Source: Lysobacterales bacterium (GTDB lineage Bacteria; Pseudomonadota; Gammaproteobacteria; Xanthomonadales; Rhodanobacteraceae). Taken from it: 52,094 nt of DNA. The DNA lies in the NCBI GenBank assembly GCA_021324945.1, contig JAJPID010000007.1:1-52094 (forward strand), read 5' to 3'. Positions 1 through 8,200 of the stretch are shown one piece after another. Within the stretch, counting starts at the first letter, position 1, and each line of letters opens with the position of its first letter. Position numbers and translations under genes: made by a program. The notes beneath the pieces were generated by a model. It was not told the origin of the DNA. It made no database searches and saw nothing but the letters and a program-made list of their open reading frames with translations.

Positions 1-908
1 GCATCCGGATGCGCCGCCGCATACTCGCGCAGTTCGGTGATCGCCTGCTCTACACGCCTGCTGCGCGCGAGCGAATCGGCGCGGCGAATCGCGGCGGGAT
101 GCAGATTCGGCTGCTGTTGCAGCGCCTGTTTGTAATGCGCAATCGCTTCGTCGTGGTGTTCCTGCAAACGCGCAATGTCGCCCAGGCCCAGATGTGCTAT
201 CGCCAGTTGTTCGCCCTGTGCGATCAATGCCTCAAACTCGGCGCGCGCCCCCTGCAAGTCGCCTTTCTGCAGTAATGCGTTGCCGAGCACCTGCCGCGCC
301 ATCGCGTAATCGGGTTTCAGCGCCAGCGCGTTGCTCGCCGCCCGGATGGCGAAATCCGGCGTGTTCAGGGCCAGCATCACGTTGGCGAGGCTGCCTTGGA
401 TCAACGCATCGTTGGGCGCGAGCGTGGCCGCTTCGGTGAGGTGCCGCGACGCCTTCTCGTTTTCGCCGCGCGCGAAAGCGATGTTGCCCAAACCAGCCAG
501 CGATTGCGCATCGTTTTCGTCCGCACGCAACGCGATGCGGAAATGCGATTCGGCTTCGTCCAGTTTGCCGCGCAGGAACGCGATCTGTCCCAAGCCCGTG
601 TGTGCGCTGGTGAGATTGGGGTTGAGTTCTTTGGCGCGCAGATAGGCGGCTTCCGCGGCATCTAAGTCGCCCGCGTTCAAGCGCATCTCGCCCAACGTGT
701 GCTGGAACACCGCGCGTTCGCCGTCGCGTGCAATTGCGCGCTGCACCAGCGCCAAACCCTCCATACTGTCGCCGCGCTGCGCGCGCAGGATGCCGAGCAG
801 GTGCAGCACCTCCGGGTCGTCCGGATCGGCGGCAAGCAATTCGCGGTAGCCCGCTTCGGCTTCCGGGAGGCGGCCTGCACGGTGCAGTTCGATGATGTCG
901 TCGAGCAT
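1..908 (-). CDS. TPR-repeat protein, partial (C-terminus beyond window)
   Basis: The minus-strand frame is open from an ATG at 908 to the window edge, giving 302 residues with no stop. The protein starts MLDDIIELHRAGRLPEAEAG and is built almost wholly of 34-residue tetratricopeptide repeats, with A-x-x-x-Y/H and G-x-x-A-F/Y positions recurring (for example around LGEMRLNAGDLDAAEAAYLR). There is no signal peptide or membrane segment in the visible part. TPR arrays bind protein partners. In Xanthomonadales an N-terminus of this type often precedes a sulfotransferase or an aspartyl/asparaginyl hydroxylase domain, but the part that would decide this lies outside the window. The next gene (hydrolase, ending at 951) is on the same strand 42 bp upstream, so the two may be co-transcribed. 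Confidence 0.85.
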   Translation of the reverse strand, partial: MLDDIIELHRAGRLPEAEAGYRELLAADPDDPEVLHLLGILRAQRGDSMEGLALVQRAIARDGERAVFQHTLGEMRLNAGDLDAAEAAYLRAKELNPNLTSAHTGLGQIAFLRGKLDEAESHFRIALRADENDAQSLAGLGNIAFARGENEKASRHLTEAATLAPNDALIQGSLANVMLALNTPDFAIRAASNALALKPDYAMARQVLGNALLQKGDLQGARAEFEALIAQGEQLAIAHLGLGDIARLQEHHDEAIAHYKQALQQQPNLHPAAIRRADSLARSRRVEQAITELREYAAAHPD

Positions 909-950
909 GGATGGGACGGTTGGATGCAGCGCGCAAGTCTAGCAGCGGCA

Positions 951-1952
951 TCAATCCCCGGCCGTCAGCTCCGTCAGTTTCTGCGCGATGTAATCCTCGA
1001 CGAAGCTCGACAACTTGAGATCGCTGATGAAGCCGCAATGTCCGCCGCGCTCCGTGATGTCCACTTCGACATTGTTCGGCAATTGCAGCCGCTCGAAATC
1101 GTCCACCGGGATTACCGGATCATCACGCGAGGTGAGGATCCAAGTGCGGACTTCGAGCTTCGCCAGTTGATCGCCCGCCACAGAATAGCCGTCCAGATAG
1201 TTTTCCAGCGTGCCGAAGTCGGTGTGCCGTTGCACAAGCGTGGTGGTCAAGCCACGCATGTCCGCGCGCAGTTCGTGCGGTTCAAATAGTTCCATTTGCG
1301 GAAACGCGCGCTGCTTGCGCCGCAAGCTTCGCCGCCACTTGTACATGAAATACCAGTGGTAGATCCACGGCGCGTGTTCGATCGAAAACAGCCCCCGATG
1401 CGGATCGATCACAGGACAGATGGCGATCGCGCCATCCAGCCGCAGGCCCAATTGGGGCCCCTGCAGTGCCACACGCAGCGCGAAGTTGCCACCCAGTGAA
1501 AAGCCGACCACCACGCGCGGCGTCAGCGGATGATCGCGCACGAATGCGCGCACCGCGCCGATCGCCTCGTCCAGAAGGCAGGAATGAAAAATGCCCTCGT
1601 TGAAGTGATGCGTGTCGCCGTGATCGCGAAAATTCAAACGGAACACGTCCCAGCCTTCGCGCAGCAATCGTCCGCCGGTTTGCAGCAGATAGGTCGAACG
1701 CACGCTGCCTTCCCAGCCGTGGAACAGCACGGCCATGCCGCGCGGTTTCGGCAACGCGGTTTGCCGCGTGTAGAAACCTTGCAAGCGCACGCCACCGCCA
1801 GCGTCGAGGATCAGTTCTTCGGCTTCATTTTCCAGTTGCCGCGCGCGCGAACGCAGCAGCACGCGCCGCACACCGCTGGAAGCGAGCGTCGACTGCACAT
1901 GCGGATTGCGCAGCAGCCAAGGCGGCTGATAATCCAATTCCCGCACGCTCAT
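951..1952 (-). CDS. YheT-family alpha/beta hydrolase
   Basis: A 333-residue alpha/beta-hydrolase of the YheT/EMB8 group (COG0429), which are putative esterases with poorly known substrates. The sequence shows the oxyanion-region motif FHGWEGS (about residues 77-83), the nucleophile elbow GFSLGGN with Ser152, a TSRDDPVIP segment carrying the likely acid Asp, and a late GGHCGF carrying the catalytic His. N-terminal PPWLLRNPHVQS is typical of the family. There is no signal peptide, so it is probably cytoplasmic. Its ATG overlaps the stop of the upstream plsC-like gene by four bases (ATGA), which indicates translational coupling and perhaps a role in lipid or acyl-ester turnover. The last point is inference. 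Confidence 0.9.
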   Translation of the reverse strand: MSVRELDYQPPWLLRNPHVQSTLASSGVRRVLLRSRARQLENEAEELILDAGGGVRLQGFYTRQTALPKPRGMAVLFHGWEGSVRSTYLLQTGGRLLREGWDVFRLNFRDHGDTHHFNEGIFHSCLLDEAIGAVRAFVRDHPLTPRVVVGFSLGGNFALRVALQGPQLGLRLDGAIAICPVIDPHRGLFSIEHAPWIYHWYFMYKWRRSLRRKQRAFPQMELFEPHELRADMRGLTTTLVQRHTDFGTLENYLDGYSVAGDQLAKLEVRTWILTSRDDPVIPVDDFERLQLPNNVEVDITERGGHCGFISDLKLSSFVEDYIAQKLTELTAGD

Positions 1953-2731
1953 GGGGAATAACCGAGTGCTTGCGCGATGCGCGCGCGTGCGGTGTCGGCC
2001 ATGCGGCGGCGGCCTTCATCCGTGATCGCCACACTGTCAAGAAAATGCACCTGCGCCTCCACGCGCCGCTCGCCCAGCACACGCCACACATTGCCGATGA
2101 AGCTCTCGCCGGTTCTGAACGCGACACCCAGCCATGGAGCGCCGTCGCGCAGGTAGCGGATCGCCACCGGCTGCACCGGCGCGTTCGCATCCAGCGCGGC
2201 TTGAAAAATGCGCGCGTGAAACACTTTCAGCGTTCCCGCCGGCGCAGTGCCGCCTTCGGGAAACGCCGCCACGCTGTAACCGTTGCGCAGACGTTCGCTC
2301 ATTTGCGCCATCACCGAACCCAGCGAATGCGTGCTACCGCGCTGGTGGAAGATCGTGCCGCCGCGCCGTGCCATCCAGCTCACCAGCGGCCATCGCGCGA
2401 TTTCCGCCTTCGCCACGAAACCGGCTTCGCGCTGCGTGTGCAGCACGGTGATGTCCATCCACGACCCGTGATTGGCGACGAACATCACCGGATCGGGCAG
2501 CGGTTCGCCCACGCGCTGCACGTGCACGCCGAACAACGCGAGGAACGCCCGCGACCAGCCGCGAATCAGTTTCGCGCCGAAGGTCCCGGGGCGCGGCGGT
2601 CCGAAGGGCAGTACGGCCGCACCCATCAGACAGCCGCCGAACACCAGCAGCAGGATGGCCGGTACGCGCCAGATATATCGCAAGGGCCGCAGCGGATCGC
2701 GCCGCGCGCCTCGATCGAGGGAAACTTCCAT
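1949..2731 (-). CDS. 1-acyl-sn-glycerol-3-phosphate acyltransferase (PlsC family)
   Basis: A 260-residue membrane-associated acyltransferase that should transfer an acyl chain to lysophosphatidic acid in phospholipid synthesis. It has an N-terminal hydrophobic segment (about residues 22-42), the catalytic HX4D motif NHGSWMD (His88, Asp93) and the substrate-binding motif FPEGGT (about 157-162). Length and motif spacing are normal for PlsC. Genomes of this order often have several PlsC paralogues, some acylating ornithine lipids, so the exact acceptor is not proven. It overlaps the downstream hydrolase by four bases. The region upstream of its start faces phhA divergently. Confidence 0.88.
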   Translation of the reverse strand: MEVSLDRGARRDPLRPLRYIWRVPAILLLVFGGCLMGAAVLPFGPPRPGTFGAKLIRGWSRAFLALFGVHVQRVGEPLPDPVMFVANHGSWMDITVLHTQREAGFVAKAEIARWPLVSWMARRGGTIFHQRGSTHSLGSVMAQMSERLRNGYSVAAFPEGGTAPAGTLKVFHARIFQAALDANAPVQPVAIRYLRDGAPWLGVAFRTGESFIGNVWRVLGERRVEAQVHFLDSVAITDEGRRRMADTARARIAQALGYSP

Positions 2732-2808
2732 CGCGCCACTTTAACGAAAACCACGCGCCCGGACATGCAGTTTTCCGTCGGTTGCAGCGCGCAGGACTAC
2801 ACTATTGC

Positions 2809-2894
2809 CGTCATTTCGGGGCCGCCCGCAGCGTGGAGCCCGGAACCCCGCGACTTTCCGTTGCAGGCGCTTGAGAAGTCGTTTGCGAATGACC
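2809..2894. repeat. Palindromic intergenic repeat element (copy A)
   Basis: An imperfect inverted repeat in the phhA leader. The outer arms are GTCATT (2810-2815) and AATGAC (2888-2893); the inner arms are CGACTT (2851-2856) and AAGTCG (2876-2881). The left half carries a GC-rich GGAACCCCGCG segment. The ends and the GGAA-CCC core resemble the element at 4629-4743, so both probably belong to one family of REP-like or MITE-like intergenic elements. The ribosome-binding site of phhA (GGTGGAG) begins immediately after the right end. Confidence 0.6.
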
Positions 2895-2909
2895 TGGTGG
2901 AGTGATGAC

Positions 2910-3800
2910 ATGAACACCCAACCGCGCCGTGTCGAACATCAGCAGACCGACCGGGGCTACATCCCGGTCTACACCACCGGCGTCGTCGAACAGCCGTGGG
3001 CGGAGTACACGCGCACCGATCACGAAGTCTGGGCGCAATTGTTCCGCCGCCAGCGCGAAACCCTGAAAAATCGCGCAACACGCGAGTTTCTGGAAAACCA
3101 GGAACGCTTCGGCATGAGCGCGGATGCGATCCCGAAATTCGACGATCTGAATGCGGTGCTGAAGAAAGGCACTGGCTGGGAAATCGTCGGCGTGGAAGGC
3201 CTGCTGCCCGATCAGGTCTTTTTCGATCATCTCGCCAACCGGCGCTTTCCGGTGACATGGTGGATCCGCAAGCCCGAGCAGCTCGATTACATCTCCGAGC
3301 CCGATCTGTTTCACGACCTGTTCGGCCACGTGCCGCTGCTGCTGAATCCCGTGTTCGCCGATTACATCCAGGCGTACGGCAAGGGGGGCGTCAAGGCGCA
3401 CGGCATCGGCGCGGATGCGCTGATGAATCTGACGCGGCTGTACTGGTACACAGTGGAATTCGGGTTGATCAACACGCCCCAAGGCCTGCGCATCTACGGC
3501 TCGGGCATTGTCAGCTCCAAGGGCGAATCAATCTATTGCCTGGAGTCCGACGCACCCAACCGCATCGGCTTCGATCTCGAGCGCATCATGCGCACGCGCT
3601 ACAAGATCGACACGTATCAACAGACCTATTTCGTGATCGACAGCTTCGAGCAGTTAATGGAAGCCACCGAACCGGATTTCCGCCCGATCTACGAGCGCCT
3701 CGCCAAACTGGATTCATTCCCTGCAGGCGAAATCCAGCCCAGCGACCGCGTGATCCATCGCGGGACGAGGGAGGGCTGGATTGAAACACCCGATACTTGA
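2910..3800 (+). CDS. phhA: Phenylalanine 4-monooxygenase
   Basis: Converts phenylalanine to tyrosine using O2, tetrahydropterin and non-haem iron. The 296-residue product is a monodomain bacterial-type enzyme without the regulatory ACT domain of animal enzymes. The iron ligands are visible as HDLFGH (His135 and His140) and Glu183 in TVEFGL. The frame is open further upstream, but the ATG at 2910 follows GGTGGAG at good spacing and gives the family's N-terminus, and the upstream extension would translate the repeat element. It stands alone between plsC (divergent) and the RES toxin (convergent). I see no pterin dehydratase (phhB) beside it. Confidence 0.95.
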   Translation: MNTQPRRVEHQQTDRGYIPVYTTGVVEQPWAEYTRTDHEVWAQLFRRQRETLKNRATREFLENQERFGMSADAIPKFDDLNAVLKKGTGWEIVGVEGLLPDQVFFDHLANRRFPVTWWIRKPEQLDYISEPDLFHDLFGHVPLLLNPVFADYIQAYGKGGVKAHGIGADALMNLTRLYWYTVEFGLINTPQGLRIYGSGIVSSKGESIYCLESDAPNRIGFDLERIMRTRYKIDTYQQTYFVIDSFEQLMEATEPDFRPIYERLAKLDSFPAGEIQPSDRVIHRGTREGWIETPDT

Positions 3801-3884
3801 GAAAGAACCGCAGCTAAAAATCTTCACATGAAGGGGCTGGTAATGAGGTGCTACGCATTTTGCTGAGCGTCCGCGCTGCGCACG

Positions 3885-4574
3885 CTACGATTTGCGTTTC
3901 ACTGTGCTGACCTCCAGCACCTGCGCAATCTTCTCGCCATCCCAGCGGTAGATCAGGTGTTTGCCCTGCACGCAGAGCGAGGCAAGATCCGGATAGAACA
4001 ACGCGGCGCATTCGCCGCCCTTGCAGCGCACGCTGTCGTAGACGATGCCGTTGGACCCTTCCTTGTGCAGCCGGCTCCCAAGTTTGCGCGAAGCGGCGTA
4101 GCTATCCGGGTCGTGCTCAGGTTTGAAGCCGCCGCGGATGTCGTGCAGTAGTCCGTGCACGCCGCTGACGTAAGCGCGCATAGTCAGATCGATCGGCGGT
4201 TCATTGGTCGCGGCGAGGAACCGTTCGCGGTGGTACACCGTTTCCTCCACCGCGGTGGCGAAATCGTGTGAGAGATACAGCACGCCGTAACTGCCATCGG
4301 AAAAGCGGCTGCCCTCCGGATTCAAGTGCGTGAACGCAGCCATCAGCGGCGTCGAACCCGGCCCGCTGACGCATCGCTCCTTCGGCACATTCGACAGCTC
4401 GCCCGACTCCTCGCGCAGGCGCGGGTTTGTCAGCGACTCAAGCCGGTACAACGCATCCAAGTCTTCACGACCGGCGATCGCATCGAACACACCCACCGGC
4501 GGAAAGCGGCTAGGCACGATGCGGTACGCGCGCTGCCAGCGGATGCGGTGGAGGGGCGGCGTGCTTTGAGGCAT
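3885..4574 (-). CDS. RES-domain toxin of a RES-Xre toxin-antitoxin module
   Basis: A 229-residue RES-domain protein. RES toxins act on NAD+ (phosphorylation or hydrolysis) and halt growth when the antitoxin is lost. The residues that name the family are present: Arg in AYRIVPSRFPP near residue 18, Glu in YLSHDFATAVEET, and Ser in GIVYDSVR, followed by a CKGGECAALFYPD segment. It lies downstream of the Xre-type antitoxin on the same strand, which is the usual antitoxin-then-toxin order, but 187 bp separate them instead of the usual overlap or short gap, and that gap holds a palindromic repeat. The length is normal and the frame is intact. Confidence 0.88.
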   Translation of the reverse strand: MPQSTPPLHRIRWQRAYRIVPSRFPPVGVFDAIAGREDLDALYRLESLTNPRLREESGELSNVPKERCVSGPGSTPLMAAFTHLNPEGSRFSDGSYGVLYLSHDFATAVEETVYHRERFLAATNEPPIDLTMRAYVSGVHGLLHDIRGGFKPEHDPDSYAASRKLGSRLHKEGSNGIVYDSVRCKGGECAALFYPDLASLCVQGKHLIYRWDGEKIAQVLEVSTVKRKS

Positions 4575-4628
4575 CTAGAAAGTGTCGCCGTTCTGCTTCT
4601 CGCGCTTCGCGACTACGGATCCCCAGCC

Positions 4629-4743
4629 GTCATTCAGAGGCTATCCCCGGATTGATCGGCGATGGAACCCGGAATCCGGCTTTTTTGCTAACGGAAACTA
4701 GAAGCTGGATTCCGGATCGCCATTTCGCGGCGTCCGGAATGAT
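4629..4743. repeat. Palindromic intergenic repeat element (copy B)
   Basis: An inverted repeat lying between the antitoxin and toxin genes. The outer ends are GTCATTC (4629-4635) and GGAATGAT (4736-4743). The core arms are GGCGAT followed by CCGGAATCCGGCTT on the left and AAGCTGGATTCCGGATCGCC on the right. They pair almost perfectly, apart from an extra GGAAC in the left arm and one G/A difference. The loop contains a T-run. The ends match those of the element at 2809-2894. In RNA of the toxin-antitoxin transcript it would form a stable hairpin between the two cistrons. Confidence 0.7.
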
Positions 4744-4761
4744 GAGCAAGAGCGCGTCAGC

Positions 4762-5175
4762 TCACCCGCGCTGCGCATCCAGATACTGCCGCACCACGAA
4801 CAAGTCGGAGACGTTGCCAGACAACATGCGTTGCAGCGCGCTGTGGCCGCCGAACGTCGGCGTGCTGTTCGGCTTGCGCAGCCAGGCGTCCGCACGCGCG
4901 GGATCGGGAAACAGGATAGTGAGCGACTTGAAGATGCCGAGCAGATAACTGATGCGTTCCAGCGTATCGCGCGATAGCGCGCCATCCTGCTCGCGCTTCC
5001 ATTTGTAGAACGTGGACTCGGGCGGATCGCCCAACAGCTTGCGCTGTTCGGCCACGCGCAGATCCCAGCGCTCAGCCAATCTGAAAAAGGCACGCAGCGC
5101 CGGGCCGGCGAGTTCGGTCTCTTGCGGCGAATAATGGCCGCGGACATCTTCGATGCGATGGGCGGCGGTGCTCAT
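4762..5175 (-). CDS. Xre/MbcA/ParS-type antitoxin of the RES module
   Basis: A 137-residue antitoxin. The N-terminal half is helical and Xre-like, with TFYKWKREQDGALSRDTLER as the likely DNA-binding part. The C-terminal half is the DUF2384 toxin-binding domain, with the signature GGHSALQRMLSGNVSDL and the ending VRQYLDAQRG. Such antitoxins cap the RES active site and repress their own operon. The frame extends to 5244, but the ATG at 5175 is preceded by GGAGAG and gives the expected start, while the longer version would translate across the promoter. It is followed by the RES toxin on the same strand. Confidence 0.88.
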   Translation of the reverse strand: MSTAAHRIEDVRGHYSPQETELAGPALRAFFRLAERWDLRVAEQRKLLGDPPESTFYKWKREQDGALSRDTLERISYLLGIFKSLTILFPDPARADAWLRKPNSTPTFGGHSALQRMLSGNVSDLFVVRQYLDAQRG

Positions 5176-5183
5176 ACCGCACT

Positions 5184-5195
5184 CTCCAATTGGAG
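5184..5195. promoter_or_regulatory. Perfect palindrome, candidate antitoxin operator
   Basis: CTCCAATTGGAG is a perfect 12-bp palindrome directly downstream of the predicted start point of the toxin-antitoxin transcript, and its right half supplies the antitoxin's ribosome-binding site. A self-repressing Xre antitoxin would be expected to bind here. The function is inferred from position. Confidence 0.5.
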
Positions 5196-5204
5196 TTTGT
5201 TCGC

Positions 5205-5233
5205 ATATTACTACATAAGTGAAGTCGCGGCAA
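5205..5233 (-). promoter_or_regulatory. Sigma70-type promoter of the RES-Xre module
   Basis: On the minus strand TTGCCG (5233-5228) and TAATAT (5210-5205) are separated by 17 bp. The start point would fall near 5198, about 23 bases before the antitoxin ATG at 5175. It is the most AT-rich spot in the neighbourhood and begins only 24 bp after the stop of the large propeller gene. Confidence 0.55.
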
Positions 5234-5256
5234 ACTGGCTCCAACCAAAGCAGGCG

Positions 5257-8200
5257 TCAGTCGCCTGGCTTGATCGCCGCACTGGCATTGCTTCTGTTGA
5301 ACGCAGGCAGGACGTTCGATTTCAGGTTCTCGAAACCTGCACGCGCCTGCGCGATCTGATTTTGCAGGTCCGCGAAGATCCGACGCTGCACGACCGTGGG
5401 CTCGTAATCGGAGCCGCCGGCCGCATTCTGCGCCCCTTGCGCCACCTGGCCGCCCAGCCATCGCAGGTTCCAGTAGACCTTGAACGGCGAGGAAAACTGC
5501 TTGTCGTCGCTGAGCCGGGCTTCCGGACTGACCAACTGGTTTTCGACATCCAGTATTTGCGCATCGAGTTGCCGGAGCGCGGCGCCGGTGGAATCGGCTG
5601 CGTGCGTTTTCAATCGATCCTCGATCTGCTTGCGCCATTCCTCCATGATGTTGACCATCTTCGATGTCTCGCTGAGCGCATCGGCGATCTGCACTTGCAT
5701 CGCTGTCGCATCGCGCAGCACGGCATCGCTCGCCTTGATCTTCGGGTCCTTCAACACCTGGAACGGCTGGGTGAGGGATTTGCCGTCCACCGTGAGCCGC
5801 ACCTGATAATCGCCCGGTGCCGCGATGGGCGTACCGGTGTGCTCATCCACGCCCCAATGGATGATGGTGCGGTAATCCTTGCCCTGATAACGCGGCTCGT
5901 CCCAGATGTACGGATTCTCCGGCGGCGTGGTGCGCAATTTGACGTCGATGGGCGCGTCGTAAAACAGATCCCAATCCGCGCCGTTCAATCCCTTGTGCGC
6001 TTCCAGCTTTTCGGTGCGGATCGCCTTGCCTTGCGCGTCCAGAATTTGCAGTTGCACCGGATTTTTCGGTGTGCTCGCGAGATAAAACTGGAATTGCGGA
6101 CGCGCGGGTTCGTTCGCGGTCGGATAAGCGCCGCGCGCTTGGCGGAACACCGGCCCTGGTTTGAAAAGACGAGTGGAACCATCGTCCGTTGGCTCCGTTC
6201 TGCCCGTCTGCTCCAACGTGACGATATCGGGCAGGATGTAGTCGCCGCGTCCATAGGTAGAGACATCCACATCGTGCATGCGCGGCTCGACGTTGATCCA
6301 GCTCACCGGCGAGGGCGGCAAACCCTTGTTGAAAGGAGCCCAGTGCTTGCCAGTATCCAGTGTGTAATAAAACGCATGGCCGGTGCCGGCGAACAGCATG
6401 CCTTCGCGATTGGGATTTTCCGCCACCGACAACACGTAATCGAGCGGATTGCTCGCAGGCAAATCACCGGAAATATTCTTCCAGCTCTTGCCGTAATCCG
6501 TCGTCATCAGCACATATGGTTTGTCGTCGTTCTCGCCCGCCCAACGAAAATCCACCGCGATGTACACGGTGCCCGGATGCAATCGCGAAGGCGAGATCTG
6601 GTTGATCTCGCCCCAAGGCGGCAGGTGCAGGTTCGCGGTGACGTCGATCCACTGCGGCGGCGATTGCGATTCGGCGTCCGTCGTGTACCACAGCTTGCCG
6701 TCGTTGGTGCCGGCCCACAGCAGGCCTTTCTGGATCGGCGAGAACGCCATCGACCATACCACCTCGCCATCGTACTGGCCGAGGTTGTCCTGCATCAGGC
6801 CACCGCTGGGAATGATGCGCGACGGATCGCGCGTGGAAAGATCGGGGCTGAACTCGATCCACGAATGCCCGGCATCGCTGGTGCGCAACACCATCTGGCA
6901 GCCGAGATAGACGTTGCGCGGATCGAACGGATCAATCGCCAGCGGCGAAGTCCAGTGGCAGCGGTATTTCGTTTCGGCCGGTGAGGAGCCCAGCGCGATC
7001 TGCGAAGGTGACACCGAATGCGGCGTCCCTTGCGTCAGGTCGAAACGGAACAGATTGTTGCCGTAGCAAGACGACCAGACAATGTCCGGATCGTCCGGAT
7101 TTGGCAGCGTGAATCCCGATTCGCATGCATTGGGAAAATACTGATAACTCGGCGGCGGCGGGTTGGGCCCTTCGAAACCGCTGCGATCCGGCGGCGTCTT
7201 GACTTCGTCATCGGGACCGAGCGCCCAGCCCTTGGGCGGCGATGCAGCCTTGGGATATTTCGCGAGCAGCGCCTTGTCGACCTCGAATTTCTCGTGGCCT
7301 TCTTCGGAATCGGATTCATCGGATGATTCTGCTCGCGGCATGAATGCATCATTCGGCAGCAGGCCATTGCCGCTGGGTTGCGAGTGGTCGCTGGACAAGC
7401 GCCACGCGCCGTCGTCCTGACGGTTGCCGTAGATCCAGTACGGCACCTGGTTGTCGCTGGCGATGTGATAGACCTGCCCGACCGGCAAGGCCACCGTGAG
7501 CTTAGTGCCGGCTCCGGTGGCGATCTGCGCGCCGCCGTCGTCGGTCATCACGTAGTGTGCGGGATTGGTCGGATCGATCCAGACATCGTGGCAGTCGCCG
7601 CAGGAGGCGGGGCCCAGCGGTTTCGCGCTCTTGCCGCCTTCACCCGAGAAGGTCAGCCCGCCATCGCTGGAATAATGTGGGCCGCTGTTCAATACCAGCA
7701 CGCCGTTGGCGTCCTTAGGGTTGGCCTCGATGCGGATGTAATAACCCGCGCGCATGATCAGGTTGCGATCGTGGCTCGCCACCTTCCAATTTGCGCCGCC
7801 GTTATCGCTGCGCCACACCGAGCCCTGATCCTGCGTCTGAATCAACGCGTACATGCGTTGTGGATTGGCAGGCGAAATGGCGACGTCGATCTTGCCGACC
7901 GGCGACGCCGGCAGGCCATTGGTGAGATGCTGCCACGTGCGGCCGTTGTCGTGCGAGAGATACACGCCGCTGCCGGGGCCGCCGCTCAGTTCCGCCCAGG
8001 TATGCCCGGTGACTTGCCATGTGCCTGCCAGAACCGTCTCGGGATCGTTCGGATCGATGCTCAACCCGCTGCACCCCGTTTGCTCGTTGACAAACAACGT
8101 TTGCTGCCACGTCCTGCCTCCGTCCGTGCTGCGGAAAACACCGCGTTCATGCTGCGGGCTGTTGCCACGTCCTTCGGCGCAGACCAGAACATTGTCGATG

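Noticed and set aside
2805-2909. N-terminal extension of phenylalanine hydroxylase
   Set aside because: It would translate the palindromic repeat; ATG 2910 has the proper spacing to GGTGGAG and matches the family.
5122-6984. Long open frame (620 residues) on the plus strand opposite the propeller gene
   Set aside because: Arg/His/Leu-rich shadow of the minus-strand gene; no domain, no ribosome-binding site, and the minus-strand frame has clear repeats and a signal peptide.
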